DNA of 64,000 nt, from the NCBI GenBank assembly GCA_016714795.1, contig JADKCA010000004.1, positions 353,501 through 417,500 of the forward strand, written 5' to 3'. Below, in pieces: positions 8,225-17,008 of this stretch. Source of the DNA: Sphingomonadales bacterium (GTDB taxonomy: Bacteria > Pseudomonadota > Alphaproteobacteria > Sphingomonadales > Sphingomonadaceae). Made by a program: the position numbers and the translations under genes. The notes beneath the pieces were generated by a model. That model was not told where the DNA came from, searched no databases, and worked only from the letters and a program-made list of their open reading frames with translations. Position 1 is the first letter of the stretch. Every line of letters begins with the position of its first letter.

Positions 8225-9869
8225 ATGTCGCGTGCACGAAATTTCCGCCCGAAGGACGAGGTGGTTCGGGAGGATGGTCGGTTGCGTCAGTGTGTGCGGG
8301 TTCTGTTGCTGGTGTTGGCAGCGCTTTGGGGCGGGCCGGCCTTTGCCCAAAGCTGCAATCCGGCAACCACGCAGGGCACGGCCCCCGCCGGGTGGCAGAC
8401 CTATTGCTGGCTGGATTTCTCCACCTACAATGACGCCACCGCCCGCACCGCCTCTGGCCAGAATTTCGCCTTCACGCTGACCGACGGGTCCACGCTGACG
8501 CTTACCGTCAAGACCAGCGGGACGCCCGGCATCAACGCCATCACGGCGCCGTCATGGTCTGGCGCGGCAGTGGGCAACACCGCGTTTCTGGGGATTTCGG
8601 GAAAGCCGATCTTCTACCAGAATGCAGGGGGCACCAACACGATCACCTTCTCGTCGATCGCCATCGCCCCGCCTGCGGGCACGTCTGCCGCGACTGCCTA
8701 TTCGTTCGTGGCCGCCGATGCCGAATCCACCAATAATGGGGAATCGCTCAGCTTCACCACCAATGGCGGCGCATGGACGCTGCTGGATCAGGTCAACCCG
8801 ATCAGCGGCAGCCTTTATCCATCCACTTCGGGGCTGGGCACGTCCAGCTTCACGGAAACCGGCGTTGCGGGCACGGTGGGCGGCTATATTGTCGGGTCCA
8901 GCAGCCCCACCACTGTCTCGACAACGCTGGTCGGCGGCGGATTGCAGGGCGTGATGTTTGCCGTGCGCTTCGCCTCGATTCGGCTCAACAAGCAGATTGG
9001 TGGCGCGCGCGTGAATGCGGCAGAGACCAGTTCAAGACATCAAGGCCACCAGTTCCGGCGCAGTTCTGGCGACAGGCACGTCGAGCGGAGCGGGGCTTGG
9101 TCCGTTCACGGCAGCGGCCGCCTCGCTGGCATCGGGCATCCGCCCACGCGGCGGAGGGGGGGGGGGGGGGTTCCATTTGGCGCTGCAATTTGGTGACGCG
9201 GTGCAATGCACCTTCACCAACACGCCCTATCCGCATCTTCAGTTGCGCAAGGCGCTGGGGGCTGGCGGGCGGCTGTTCAACACCGATCAGTTCACGATGA
9301 CCATCACGACCGGGGCAACCACCGTCGCGACCACCAGCACCACCGGAACGGGCACGACGGTCACCAATGGGGCAACCGCCTTGACCCAGGTTTCGGCAGG
9401 AACGGGCTATAGCATGGGCGAAGCGGCATCCGGCACGACCGCGCTCACCAATGCCAATGGCAGCTCTGCCACCGCGCTGCCCACAGCGGTTCCCGGCCCG
9501 ATCACGCCCGCTTTGGGCGATGTCATCACCAATTCTGACGATGGTGAAATCATCCTCCATCGTGTCCGACCCGATCAATGGCTCGGCCCACCTGGGGCGA
9601 TGGTGAATTATGCCATCACGGTCAGCAAGCACTTTGCCGGTCGATTCAACACGGCTTCATCGACGATGCCTGCGACGGTGACGTACAATAACGGCTTCAC
9701 GGTCATGGATCTCATATGGCCGCAACGCCCGCCAGCTTGCCGCCTGCACACGCCCGCCGCCGGGCTGGAAATATGAAGCATCTGCATTCGCCCATCCGGA
9801 ATTATGGCGGGGGCCACAGGGGCCGGGCAGCCCAGTTTCACGGTGACGTTCCAGACGCAGATCAAATAG
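8225..9869 (+). pseudogene. DUF11/adhesin-like surface protein broken by several frameshifts
   Basis: The first ~265 codons are clean: a signal peptide (RVLLLVLAALWGGPAFA) and Ser/Thr/Gly-rich beta domains. The frame then breaks near 9020-9035, where extra bases surround a motif that would read NAADQFKIKATSSG. It continues in another frame (ATSSGAVLATGTSS), hits a run of 15 G, then NTDQFTMTITTGATTVATT, and breaks again around 9540-9600 (SDPINGSAH in one frame, GAMVNYAITVS in another). The C-terminus is recognisable in frame after a stop at 9774: PSGIMAGATGAGQ, then FTVTFQTQIK, ending at 9869. Repeat motifs match DUF11-type surface proteins. Either the gene is decayed or the local sequence is poor. 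Confidence 0.8.
9156..9170 (+). repeat. Homopolymer run of 15 G inside the surface-protein gene
   Basis: An uninterrupted G15 tract lies in the middle of the broken DUF11-like gene. Runs of this length slip readily during replication and are known phase-variation switches in surface genes of other bacteria. They are also prone to sequencing error. Confidence 0.9.
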
Positions 9870-9878
9870 CGGATGGGC

Positions 9879-11012
9879 CTATTTGCCGTGGAGCGTGTCC
9901 ATGCTCTGCGCCGTGCCCGCGTCGATCTCCGCTGCCTTGGCTTCCACCAGTTTCACGATGTGGCTGATCATGTCTGCATCCTCCACATGATGATCGGTCA
10001 CACCGGACAGATAGACCATATGCTTGCCATTGCCGCCGCCGGTGATGCCAATGTCGGTCTCGCGCGCTTCGCCGGGGCCGTTGACGACGCAGCCGAGCAC
10101 AGAGAGGCTCATCGGCGTCTTGATGTGCTGGAGCGCGTCTTCAAGGCGCTGCACGGTGCGGATCACGTCAAAGCCCTGCCGCGCGCAGGACGGGCAGGAG
10201 ACGACGCGGACACCGCGCGTGCGCAGGCCCAGCGATTTGAGGATCTCATACCCCACCCGCACTTCCTCTTCGGGCTCTGCCGAGAGCGAGACGCGGATGG
10301 TGTCGCCAATCCCCGCCCACAGCATGTTGCCGATGCCCAGCGCGGATTTCACCGTGCCACCAATCAGCCCGCCTGCTTCGGTGATGCCCAGATGCAGCGG
10401 GCAATCCACCGCTTCGGCCAGCCCCTGATAGGCGGCCACCGCCAGAAACACGTCGCTGGCCTTCACGGCCACCTTATAGTCGTGAAAATCCCGGTCTTGC
10501 AGCAGCTTGATATGGTCGAGCGCGGATTCGACCAGAGCTTCGGGGCAGGGCTCGCCATATTTTTCGAGCAGGTCTTTCTCCAGACTGCCCGCATTCACGC
10601 CGATCCGGATCGCACAGCCATTGGCCTTGGCGGCGTTGACGACCTCGTTCACGCGCTCTGCACTGCCGATATTGCCGGGATTGATGCGCAGGCAGGCCGC
10701 GCCTGCATCTGCCGCTTCGAGCGCGCGCTTATAGTGGAAATGAATGTCCGCGATGATCGGCACGCGGGCTGCGCGCACGATCTCCTTCATGGCCGCCGTG
10801 CTCTCCACATCGGGGCAGGACACGCGGATCAGGTCTGCGCCAGCCTCTTCGCAGCGACGGATCTGGTCGATCGTCGCCTTCGCGTCGGACGTGAGGGTGT
10901 TGGTCATGGTCTGGACGGTGATGGGCGCGTTGCCCCCCACCGGCACGGAGCCGACCATGATCTGGCGCGAGGTTCGGCGCTGGATCGAGCGCCACGGACG
11001 GATGGATGACAT
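9879..11012 (-). CDS. ispG: 4-hydroxy-3-methylbut-2-en-1-yl diphosphate synthase
   Basis: IspG (GcpE) converts MEcPP to HMBPP in the cytosolic MEP isoprenoid pathway using a [4Fe-4S] cluster. The 377-residue protein has the cluster ligands C273, C276 (CPSC), C308 and E315 (LGCVVNGPGEA). It also has the N-terminal TIM-barrel motifs GSVPVGGNAPITVQTMTNT and INPGNIG. It lacks the extra domain of plant forms, as expected for bacteria. dxs of the same pathway lies at 29072-30994. Its end is only 9 nt from the broken surface-protein gene. Confidence 0.97.
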   Translation of the reverse strand: MSSIRPWRSIQRRTSRQIMVGSVPVGGNAPITVQTMTNTLTSDAKATIDQIRRCEEAGADLIRVSCPDVESTAAMKEIVRAARVPIIADIHFHYKRALEAADAGAACLRINPGNIGSAERVNEVVNAAKANGCAIRIGVNAGSLEKDLLEKYGEPCPEALVESALDHIKLLQDRDFHDYKVAVKASDVFLAVAAYQGLAEAVDCPLHLGITEAGGLIGGTVKSALGIGNMLWAGIGDTIRVSLSAEPEEEVRVGYEILKSLGLRTRGVRVVSCPSCARQGFDVIRTVQRLEDALQHIKTPMSLSVLGCVVNGPGEARETDIGITGGGNGKHMVYLSGVTDHHVEDADMISHIVKLVEAKAAEIDAGTAQSMDTLHGK

Positions 11013-11083
11013 GAGCCCCCCCTAGCAAAACCAGCGCGTGCGGGCCATAGGTCATGCACTCAAGATCATAAGGGTCCAACGCC

Positions 11084-11623
11084 ATGAAACGCCTCATCAC
11101 CAGCGCGCTGGTTGCCGCCAGCCTGTCCGCCGCCCCCGCCGCTGCCTCCACCAAGGGCTGGCAGGATGCCAGCGACGTGGGAGTCTACACGCTGATGGCG
11201 CTTTCCATCGGCCTGCCTGCGGTGAAGAAAGACGGCAAGGGTGCGATGCAGGCGGCGGGTTCCTTGATGGCGACGTCGCTGGTGACAGAAGGGCTGAAGG
11301 AAGCCTTCCCCAAGCTGCGGCCCGACGGCTCGGATCGCAAGAGCTTCCCCTCCGGCCACACCTCGCGCAGCTTTGCCGCAGCGGCCACGCTGTACAACCG
11401 GCAAGGCAAGGCCATCGGCATTCCCGCCTTTGCACTGGCCGGTTTTGTTGGCCTCGCCCGGGTGGAGGGCAAGAAACATTATTGGGGAGACGTCATTGCC
11501 GGTGCCGCACTGGGCACCGCCAGCGGCCTGCTGATCACCCACAAAAGGCCAGACAGCAGCACCGCCTTCATGCCGTGGGTGGAGCATAAGGGCGCGGGCT
11601 TTACGGTGATGAAGTCGTTCTGA
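11084..11623 (+). CDS. PAP2-family phosphatase
   Basis: The 179-residue protein has a signal peptide (ITSALVAASLSAAPAAA). It carries the three PAP2 motifs: K-x6-RP in KEAFPKLRP, PSGH in FPSGHTSRS, and R-x5-H-x3-D in ARVEGKKHYWGD. Catalytic His residues are present, so it should hydrolyse a phosphate monoester such as a lipid phosphate in the periplasm. It lacks the full six-helix membrane body of undecaprenyl-PP phosphatases and is closer to soluble class A acid phosphatase relatives. Confidence 0.87.
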   Translation: MKRLITSALVAASLSAAPAAASTKGWQDASDVGVYTLMALSIGLPAVKKDGKGAMQAAGSLMATSLVTEGLKEAFPKLRPDGSDRKSFPSGHTSRSFAAAATLYNRQGKAIGIPAFALAGFVGLARVEGKKHYWGDVIAGAALGTASGLLITHKRPDSSTAFMPWVEHKGAGFTVMKSF

Positions 11624-11633
11624 AGATGACACC

Positions 11634-11692
11634 GTTCATGTCGCGCAACATCGAGATATTGGCTGAATCTCTCGATGTTGCCCGACATGAAC
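11634..11692. repeat. Long inverted repeat between convergent genes
   Basis: A 23-nt arm (11634-11656, beginning GTTCATGTCG) pairs with 11670-11692 with a single mismatch, leaving a 13-nt loop. The stem is unusually long and AT-balanced, with no T-run. It sits between the convergent PAP2 and esterase ends. It may work as a two-way terminator or stabilising hairpin, or be a small mobile repeat. The rest of the gap holds nothing evident. Confidence 0.8.
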
Positions 11693-11717
11693 AATATTTC
11701 GGGCTGAGCCTTCGCCG

Positions 11718-12650
11718 TTACGCGAGCGCCGCCTTCAGGTTGGCGCCACCCCGGTTGATATAGTCCCAGGCGTCGGGCACGGCTTCGAACATGCTGTAAA
11801 AGCCGTGGATCATGCCGGGGGCAATGGCGGCATCGACGGGCACGCCCGCTGCCTTCAGCTTTTCGGCATAGGCCATGCCTTCATCGCGCAGCGGATCATA
11901 TTCCGCTGTGATGACCGTTGCCGGGGCAAGGCCTTCCAGATCGGGTGTGCGCAGCACGGTGGCGAGCGGGGCATGGTCGCTGGAGGCTCCGCCCAGATAT
12001 TGGTTCCAGAACCAGCGCATCGTGTCTTCACCCAGGAAATATTCGCCGCCGCCATTCTCCTTGTAGGAGGCCGTGGAATAATCGCAGTCGGTGACGGGAT
12101 AGATGAGCAATTGGTGGCGCAGGGCCGGGCCGCCATGATCGCGCGCCATGATGGCGACAGCGGCAGACAGGTTTCCGCCCGCGCTGTCCCCCGCCACGGC
12201 GAGGCGGCTGCCATCGACACCCAGTTGTGCGGCATGGGCCACGGCCCAGCGCAGCGCGTCAAAGCAATCCTGTGCTGCTGCCGGATAGCGATGTTCGGGC
12301 GCAAGCCGGTAATCGACCGAGAGAATGGCGGAGCCCGATGCCTGCGCCAGCGCACGGCAGGTGGCGTCATGCGTATCGAGCGTGCCGATCACCCAGCCGC
12401 CGCCATGATAATAGAGCGTCAGCGGCGGCGTCTCGGCCGCACCTTCGGGCACATAGAGGCGGCCCTTGATCGTCCGCCCCTCCAGATCCAGATCCAGATT
12501 TTCCACCCGCGCGACGACAGGCGGTGCGCCGACCATCATCGACTGATCATAAGAGGCGCGCACCTCTTCAGCAGTGGCTGTCGCAATTTCAAGCGCAGGG
12601 GCCTGCGCCATCATGGCAAGCAGTGCTTCGATCTGGGGGTTGAGGGGCAT
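11718..12650 (-). CDS. HSL-type (family IV) alpha/beta hydrolase esterase
   Basis: The 310-residue enzyme has the oxyanion-hole HGGG motif (LYYHGGGWVIG), the nucleophile elbow GDSAGG, the acid in AEYDPLRDE and the His in GMIHGFYSM. These define hormone-sensitive-lipase-like bacterial esterases acting on short acyl esters. There is no signal peptide, so it is cytoplasmic. It begins the leftward-reading cluster next to an MFS transporter and SDRs, which suggests a catabolic role, perhaps ester or lactone cleavage. Confidence 0.92.
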   Translation of the reverse strand: MPLNPQIEALLAMMAQAPALEIATATAEEVRASYDQSMMVGAPPVVARVENLDLDLEGRTIKGRLYVPEGAAETPPLTLYYHGGGWVIGTLDTHDATCRALAQASGSAILSVDYRLAPEHRYPAAAQDCFDALRWAVAHAAQLGVDGSRLAVAGDSAGGNLSAAVAIMARDHGGPALRHQLLIYPVTDCDYSTASYKENGGGEYFLGEDTMRWFWNQYLGGASSDHAPLATVLRTPDLEGLAPATVITAEYDPLRDEGMAYAEKLKAAGVPVDAAIAPGMIHGFYSMFEAVPDAWDYINRGGANLKAALA

Positions 12651-12731
12651 CGTCCTTCTCCTGATTCTGTGTGTCCGGGGGTGGTTGCTTTTCCTTCTAT
12701 CGGAGACGGGGGCCGGAGCAAGGGCCAGCCG

Positions 12732-14012
12732 TCACGCGCCTGCCAGCCGCACCTTGTCTGCCGTCACCCGGCTCGCGGCCAGCCAGCCGAGCAGCGCCGC
12801 CACAAAGCCGGTGGGAATGGTGACGGACAGGCCGATCCGCAGCGATTCGGCGCTGTTGCCAAGCGCGTCGCTGATCCCGCCCGCCAGCGAGGGGCCGATG
12901 AAATAGCCAAGCAAGGTCGTTACCGCGATGAACAGCGCTGTTGCCGCAGCGCGATAGCGTTCGGGCAGCATGGCTTGCAGCGTTGCGAAAAAGCCGATGG
13001 CCCAGCCACCGCCCAGCAGGCCGGAGGGAATGGCCAGCCATTTGGCCACTGTTAGGCTGGGTGCCCATGTGGCCGCCAATATGCAGGCGGTCGCAGCAAA
13101 CAGCGCAAAGCCCGACATGCGCACCGGCCCTGCCATGCCACGCCGCGCGGCGCGATCCGCCAGCGCGCCAAAGCCGATCATCCCGAACAGCCCCGCTGCG
13201 CCGAAATTGATGGCGAACGCTGCCTTGGCCGTCACCGGATCAATGCCATAGGCGCGGGTGAACAGTTCGGGGCCCCAATAGCCGAACGCCACGCCAGAGA
13301 GAGAGCCCAGCCCGAACGACAGCATCATCAGCAGAAAGGAGGGCGAGCGGCGCAATTCATGCACCATGGCCATGAAAGGAATCTGGTTGCTGCGGTCCAC
13401 CACCACCGCGCGCTGCGGCTCTTTGACGGTCAGCAGCAGCAAGGCACCCAGCACCAGCCCCGGTGCGCCCATCATGAAGAAGGCGTTGCGCCAGCCATAT
13501 GCTTCCGCCAGCGCGGGGCCGCCGCCCTGCCCGACGATCTGCCCGGCATAAGTGGCCACGCCCAATATGGCAAAAGCCAGCCCGCGCCGTTCGGGCCGGA
13601 ACATATCGGTCAGCAGCGAATAGGCCGGGGCGACAAACGCGGCTTCCCCCACGCCCACGCCGACGCGGGCGAGGGCCAGGCTGACCGGACCCGTGGCAAA
13701 GCCCGTGGCCAAAGTTGCCACACTCCACATCACGCATCCCGCCGCAATGATCCGCACCCGTGAAGACCGGTCCGCCAGCCGGGCAATCGGCACGCCGCTC
13801 AGCACATAGAGCACGACAAAGGCCGGCCCCATCAGCAGACCCATAAAGCCGTCACCCAGCTGGAATTCAGCCTTGATCGGGCCGATCAGCCCGGTCAGCA
13901 GATAGCGGTCTGCAAAATTGAAGATATAGATGACGAGTAGCAGTGCCAGTACCAGCCACGGATTGGACGGGCGCTGGCGGGCGGCATCAGTCACGCTGAA
14001 GGGTGCCGCCAT
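12732..14012 (-). CDS. MFS transporter (Spinster-like)
   Basis: The 426-residue, 12-helix transporter opens with IFNFADRYLLTG and GPIKAEFQLGD. This DR..L....PIK.......D signature is shared with the MFS proteins at 23617 and 41277, so all three belong to the same subfamily. The start overlaps the end of the upstream SDR by 26 nt, with no nearer Met available, suggesting coupled translation. It probably imports or exports the cluster's organic substrate; the compound is unknown. Confidence 0.88.
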   Translation of the reverse strand: MAAPFSVTDAARQRPSNPWLVLALLLVIYIFNFADRYLLTGLIGPIKAEFQLGDGFMGLLMGPAFVVLYVLSGVPIARLADRSSRVRIIAAGCVMWSVATLATGFATGPVSLALARVGVGVGEAAFVAPAYSLLTDMFRPERRGLAFAILGVATYAGQIVGQGGGPALAEAYGWRNAFFMMGAPGLVLGALLLLTVKEPQRAVVVDRSNQIPFMAMVHELRRSPSFLLMMLSFGLGSLSGVAFGYWGPELFTRAYGIDPVTAKAAFAINFGAAGLFGMIGFGALADRAARRGMAGPVRMSGFALFAATACILAATWAPSLTVAKWLAIPSGLLGGGWAIGFFATLQAMLPERYRAAATALFIAVTTLLGYFIGPSLAGGISDALGNSAESLRIGLSVTIPTGFVAALLGWLAASRVTADKVRLAGA

Positions 14013-14745
14013 TCACATGCCAGACCTGCCCGTTGACCCATTCCCCGTCAGACGAGGCGAGGAAGGTGACCGCGGCGGCAATATCGTCCGGCTGGCCGAG
14101 CCGCGTGTGCGGGATCGCCTTCAGGCCCTTCACGACATAGTCGTCGGTCAGATGCTGCTTGACCGCTTCGGTCAGCACCAGGCCGGGGCAGATCACATTG
14201 GCGCGCACGCCCTGTTTGCCCCAGCGGCTGGCGACATGGCGGGCCAGCGCATGGATGGCATTCTTGGTCATGGGATAGGCGACCTGCCAGGCCGCACCGC
14301 CTGCAGCTGCGCCAGAAGAGGTGTAGATCATCGCCCCGCCGCCGCGCTCGATGATCTTGGGCAAAGCCGCCTGCGTGGCAAGGAAGTGGCTCTTGGTGTT
14401 GATGGCAAAGCTCTTGTCCAGCACCTCGACCGGGCAATTCAGCGCGTCGATATCGCCTTCGGTGCCGCCGGCCAGATTGGAGTGGTAGAAATCAAGGCCG
14501 CCGAATGTCTCGACCGCCGCTGCAACGATGGCGGCCTGCGAGTCTGCATCGGTGCCGTTCAGATCGACGCCCAGCGCCTTGCCGCCCTTGGACTTGATGT
14601 CGTCAGCCACTTCGCGCGCCCAGTCTCCCATCAGATCGCCGATGACGACGTGCGCGCCTTCTTCTGCCAGACGCCGGGCCGTCGCCGCCCCGATGCCGCG
14701 CCCGCCACCGGCCACGATGCCGACCTTTCCGTTCAATCCGCGCAC
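13987..14745 (-). CDS. Short-chain dehydrogenase/reductase
   Basis: The 252-residue classical SDR has GGGRGIG at the nucleotide site, an acidic VIGDL after strand 2 (suggesting NAD+), Ser in YTSSGAAAGG and YPMTK as the catalytic Tyr/Lys. It is preceded by a strong RBS (AAGGAGAGG) and by a 28-bp dyad with an overlapping promoter. This makes it the first gene of a regulated SDR-MFS(-esterase) operon. Confidence 0.9.
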   Translation of the reverse strand: MRGLNGKVGIVAGGGRGIGAATARRLAEEGAHVVIGDLMGDWAREVADDIKSKGGKALGVDLNGTDADSQAAIVAAAVETFGGLDFYHSNLAGGTEGDIDALNCPVEVLDKSFAINTKSHFLATQAALPKIIERGGGAMIYTSSGAAAGGAAWQVAYPMTKNAIHALARHVASRWGKQGVRANVICPGLVLTEAVKQHLTDDYVVKGLKAIPHTRLGQPDDIAAAVTFLASSDGEWVNGQVWHVNGGTLQRD

Positions 14746-14763
14746 ATGCCTCTCCTTGGTTTT

Positions 14764-14791
14764 GCGTAAAGGAAATCAATTTCCGTTACGC
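14764..14791. promoter_or_regulatory. 28-bp palindromic operator upstream of the SDR-MFS operon
   Basis: The arms GCGTAAAGGAAAT (14764-14776) and ATTTCCGTTACGC (14779-14791) are inverted with 12 of 13 bases matching around a CA centre. The site ends 18 nt before the SDR start. It overlaps the -10 of a candidate leftward promoter, a layout expected for a repressor operator. Confidence 0.75.
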
Positions 14792-14817
14792 ATAAGGCGC
14801 AATGACGACCATGACAA
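14789..14817 (-). promoter_or_regulatory. Candidate promoter for the SDR-MFS operon
   Basis: On the minus strand TTGTCA (14812-14817) and TATGCG (14789-14794) are spaced by 17 nt. The -10 lies in the palindrome at 14764-14791. Assigned by eye. Confidence 0.5.
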
Positions 14818-14825
14818 CAGTCAAA

Positions 14826-15746
14826 TCAGTCACCCTTCATCCGCCACGCGCTTGCTGTCTGCCCGGTCCGTGCCTTGAAGAAGCGGGCGAAATAGGCCGG
14901 GTCGGCAAAGCCCAGTCGTTCGGAGATCTGGCGCGATGACGCCCCGGTATGGCGCAGGTAGCGCCGCGCCTCCAGCAGCAGCCGGTCATGGATCAATGCG
15001 GCAGGAGCCAGCCCGGTTTCCTTGCGGCAGGCGCGCGTCAATGTGGCGGCTGTGGTCGCCAGCGCATCGGCATAGGTGCTTACCGGCCAGTGCCGCGCAA
15101 AATTGCGCTCCACCTGCGCCAGAAAAGCGCGCACCAGCTGACCACTGCCGCCGTGCCGCTCCGCAGGGCCGCGCCCGCCGGCGCCTGCCCCTTCGGCAAT
15201 GGACAGGCAGACGGCGAGCATGGCGACTGCAATGTCCGGCACCAGCGCCGGGGCCTGCGCCAGCCGCTCCGCCATGTCGCCAAACAGCCAGTCGAGCCGC
15301 ACCGCATCGCGGGGCAGGGCCGCCAGATCAAGGATCGCGCCCGTCGGCGTCGTCAGGTGCAGCCGGTCGACATAAGGGGCCAGGCGCGGATCGCTGAGCA
15401 GGTCCATCGCCAGCGAGACGACCCAGCCGCGCGTGTCTGCGGCAAAGCGGAAGGCGTGGACGCTGCCTGCGGGCACAAGCGCGAGCGCGGGCGCGCGGGC
15501 TTCCAGCTCGTCGCCATCAATCGTCACGCGCGCGCTGCCTTCCACGATCAGCAGCAGCTGCAATATCCCCTTGTGGATGTGCGGCGCGATCACCCAATCA
15601 TAGAGCCGCGCGCGCGAGGGGATGTCTTCGATGTGCAGAAACTCCGCCGGAACCGCAGACGGGCTTTCGCCATAAAGCGCATAGCGGGCAAAGTCGGTGC
15701 CAGGCATGAGCGGATGATGACGCGATTGTTCGAAAAGTGCAATCAT
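14826..15746 (-). CDS. AraC-family transcriptional regulator
   Basis: The protein has up to 306 residues. Its N-terminal cupin sensing domain (HIHKGILQLLLIVEG, LVPAGSVHAF) resembles PobR-type regulators, and two C-terminal HTHs follow (ARRYLRHTGASSRQISERLGF, given here in part, and DPAYFARFFKARTGQTASAWR). Such proteins usually activate aromatic or hydroxy-acid catabolism genes. It is divergent from the P450 and upstream of the SDR-MFS genes, so either may be a target. A second possible start is ATG at 15707 (MPGTDFARY). Confidence 0.88.
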   Translation of the reverse strand: MIALFEQSRHHPLMPGTDFARYALYGESPSAVPAEFLHIEDIPSRARLYDWVIAPHIHKGILQLLLIVEGSARVTIDGDELEARAPALALVPAGSVHAFRFAADTRGWVVSLAMDLLSDPRLAPYVDRLHLTTPTGAILDLAALPRDAVRLDWLFGDMAERLAQAPALVPDIAVAMLAVCLSIAEGAGAGGRGPAERHGGSGQLVRAFLAQVERNFARHWPVSTYADALATTAATLTRACRKETGLAPAALIHDRLLLEARRYLRHTGASSRQISERLGFADPAYFARFFKARTGQTASAWRMKGD

Positions 15747-15772
15747 CTACACCGGTTCGGTATGGTCTGCGC

Positions 15773-15793
15773 GCGCTTTTGATGCAAAAGCGC
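15773..15793. promoter_or_regulatory. Perfect 9+3+9 palindrome between AraC and P450 genes
   Basis: GCGCTTTTG (15773-15781) and CAAAAGCGC (15785-15793) are exact inverted copies separated by ATG. The site lies 30 nt before the P450 start and 26 nt beyond the outermost araC-type gene start. It is a good operator candidate for the divergent pair. Confidence 0.65.
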
Positions 15794-15823
15794 CAATCAC
15801 TCTGCTCACCCTGGGAGGATGCC

Positions 15824-16987
15824 ATGTTCCGGTTCGACCCCTATTCTCCGGCGAATGACGCCGATCCGTTTCCAGCCTACAAGACGCTGCGTGATGAGTT
15901 TCCCTGCTTCTACAGTGAAGAAGCGGGCATGTGGGTGTTGTCCCGCTATGACGATGTGCTGCGCGCGCTGAGCGACTGGCGCACCTATTCCTCGGCCAAG
16001 GGCAACCTCATCGACGAATTTCCCGGTCGGGCCGGCTCCACGCTGGGGAGCAGCGATCCGCCCCGGCATGACCGTCTGCGCGCGCTGATCCAGAAGGCTG
16101 TCACCAAACGCGCGCTCGATCATATCGTCGAGCCCGCGCGGGCCGTGTGCAAGGCGCATCTGGCTGCGCTGGAGGGCAAGGACAGCTTCGATTTCGTCAA
16201 TGATTATGGCTCCAAGGTCACGGTCGATCTGCTGTCCTACCTGTTCGCGCTGCCCAAGGAAGGGTCTGATGAGGTGCGCGACAATGCGGTGCTGATGGTC
16301 CAGACCGATCCCGTCACCCGCCAGAAATCGCCCGAGCATCTCGCGGCCTTCCAGTGGATGGCCAATTATGCCGAAAATCTGGTGCAGGACCGCAAGAAAA
16401 ATCCGGGCGAGGATCTGCTCTCCAACTTCATCACCTCCGAAATCGATGGCGAAAAGCTGCTCGACAAGGAAGTGCAGCTGACGGTGACGACGCTGATCAT
16501 GGCGGGCATCGAATCCATGTCGGGCTTTTTCGGCATGTTCGCGCTCAATCTGGCCGACATGCCCGATGTGCGCCGCGCACTGGTGGCCGATCCGACGCTG
16601 ATCCCCGATGCTATGGAGGAATCGCTGCGGTTCAACACCTCGGCACAGCGCTTCAAGCGCTGCCTCAATGTCGATGTCGAACTGCACGGCCAGACCATGA
16701 AGGCGGGCGATTTCGTGATGCTGGCTTATGGCTCGGCCAACCGCGACGACCGCAAGTTCGAAAATGCGGACAGCTATGATCTGGCGCGGCGGCCCAAGGG
16801 GCATCTGGGCTTTGGCGGGGGTGTCCACTCCTGCCTGGGTGCGATGATCGCGCGGCTGGCCACGCAGATCGCGTTTGAAGAGCTTCTGGCCGCCGTGCCG
16901 GACTTCACCCGCATGGATGAGCAGCTGAAATGGGTGCCTTCGTCCAACTTTCGCAGCCCGATGGCGCTGCGGCTGGCGCGGGGATGA
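15824..16987 (+). CDS. Cytochrome P450
   Basis: This is a soluble 387-residue bacterial P450. The ATG at 15824 was chosen because GGGAGGA lies 5 nt upstream and the protein starts FRFDPYSPANDADPFP as in class I P450s. It has the heme loop FGGGVHSCLG with C337 as ligand, the ExxR motif E266-R269 and the I-helix AGIESMSG. The last has Glu230-Ser231 where most families have acid-Thr, a substitution that can affect proton delivery. Electron partners (ferredoxin, reductase) are not in the window. It likely hydroxylates a small hydrophobic substrate. Confidence 0.95.
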   Translation: MFRFDPYSPANDADPFPAYKTLRDEFPCFYSEEAGMWVLSRYDDVLRALSDWRTYSSAKGNLIDEFPGRAGSTLGSSDPPRHDRLRALIQKAVTKRALDHIVEPARAVCKAHLAALEGKDSFDFVNDYGSKVTVDLLSYLFALPKEGSDEVRDNAVLMVQTDPVTRQKSPEHLAAFQWMANYAENLVQDRKKNPGEDLLSNFITSEIDGEKLLDKEVQLTVTTLIMAGIESMSGFFGMFALNLADMPDVRRALVADPTLIPDAMEESLRFNTSAQRFKRCLNVDVELHGQTMKAGDFVMLAYGSANRDDRKFENADSYDLARRPKGHLGFGGGVHSCLGAMIARLATQIAFEELLAAVPDFTRMDEQLKWVPSSNFRSPMALRLARG

Positions 16988-17008
16988 TCTGACCGGGCGG
17001 CTGCGCGA

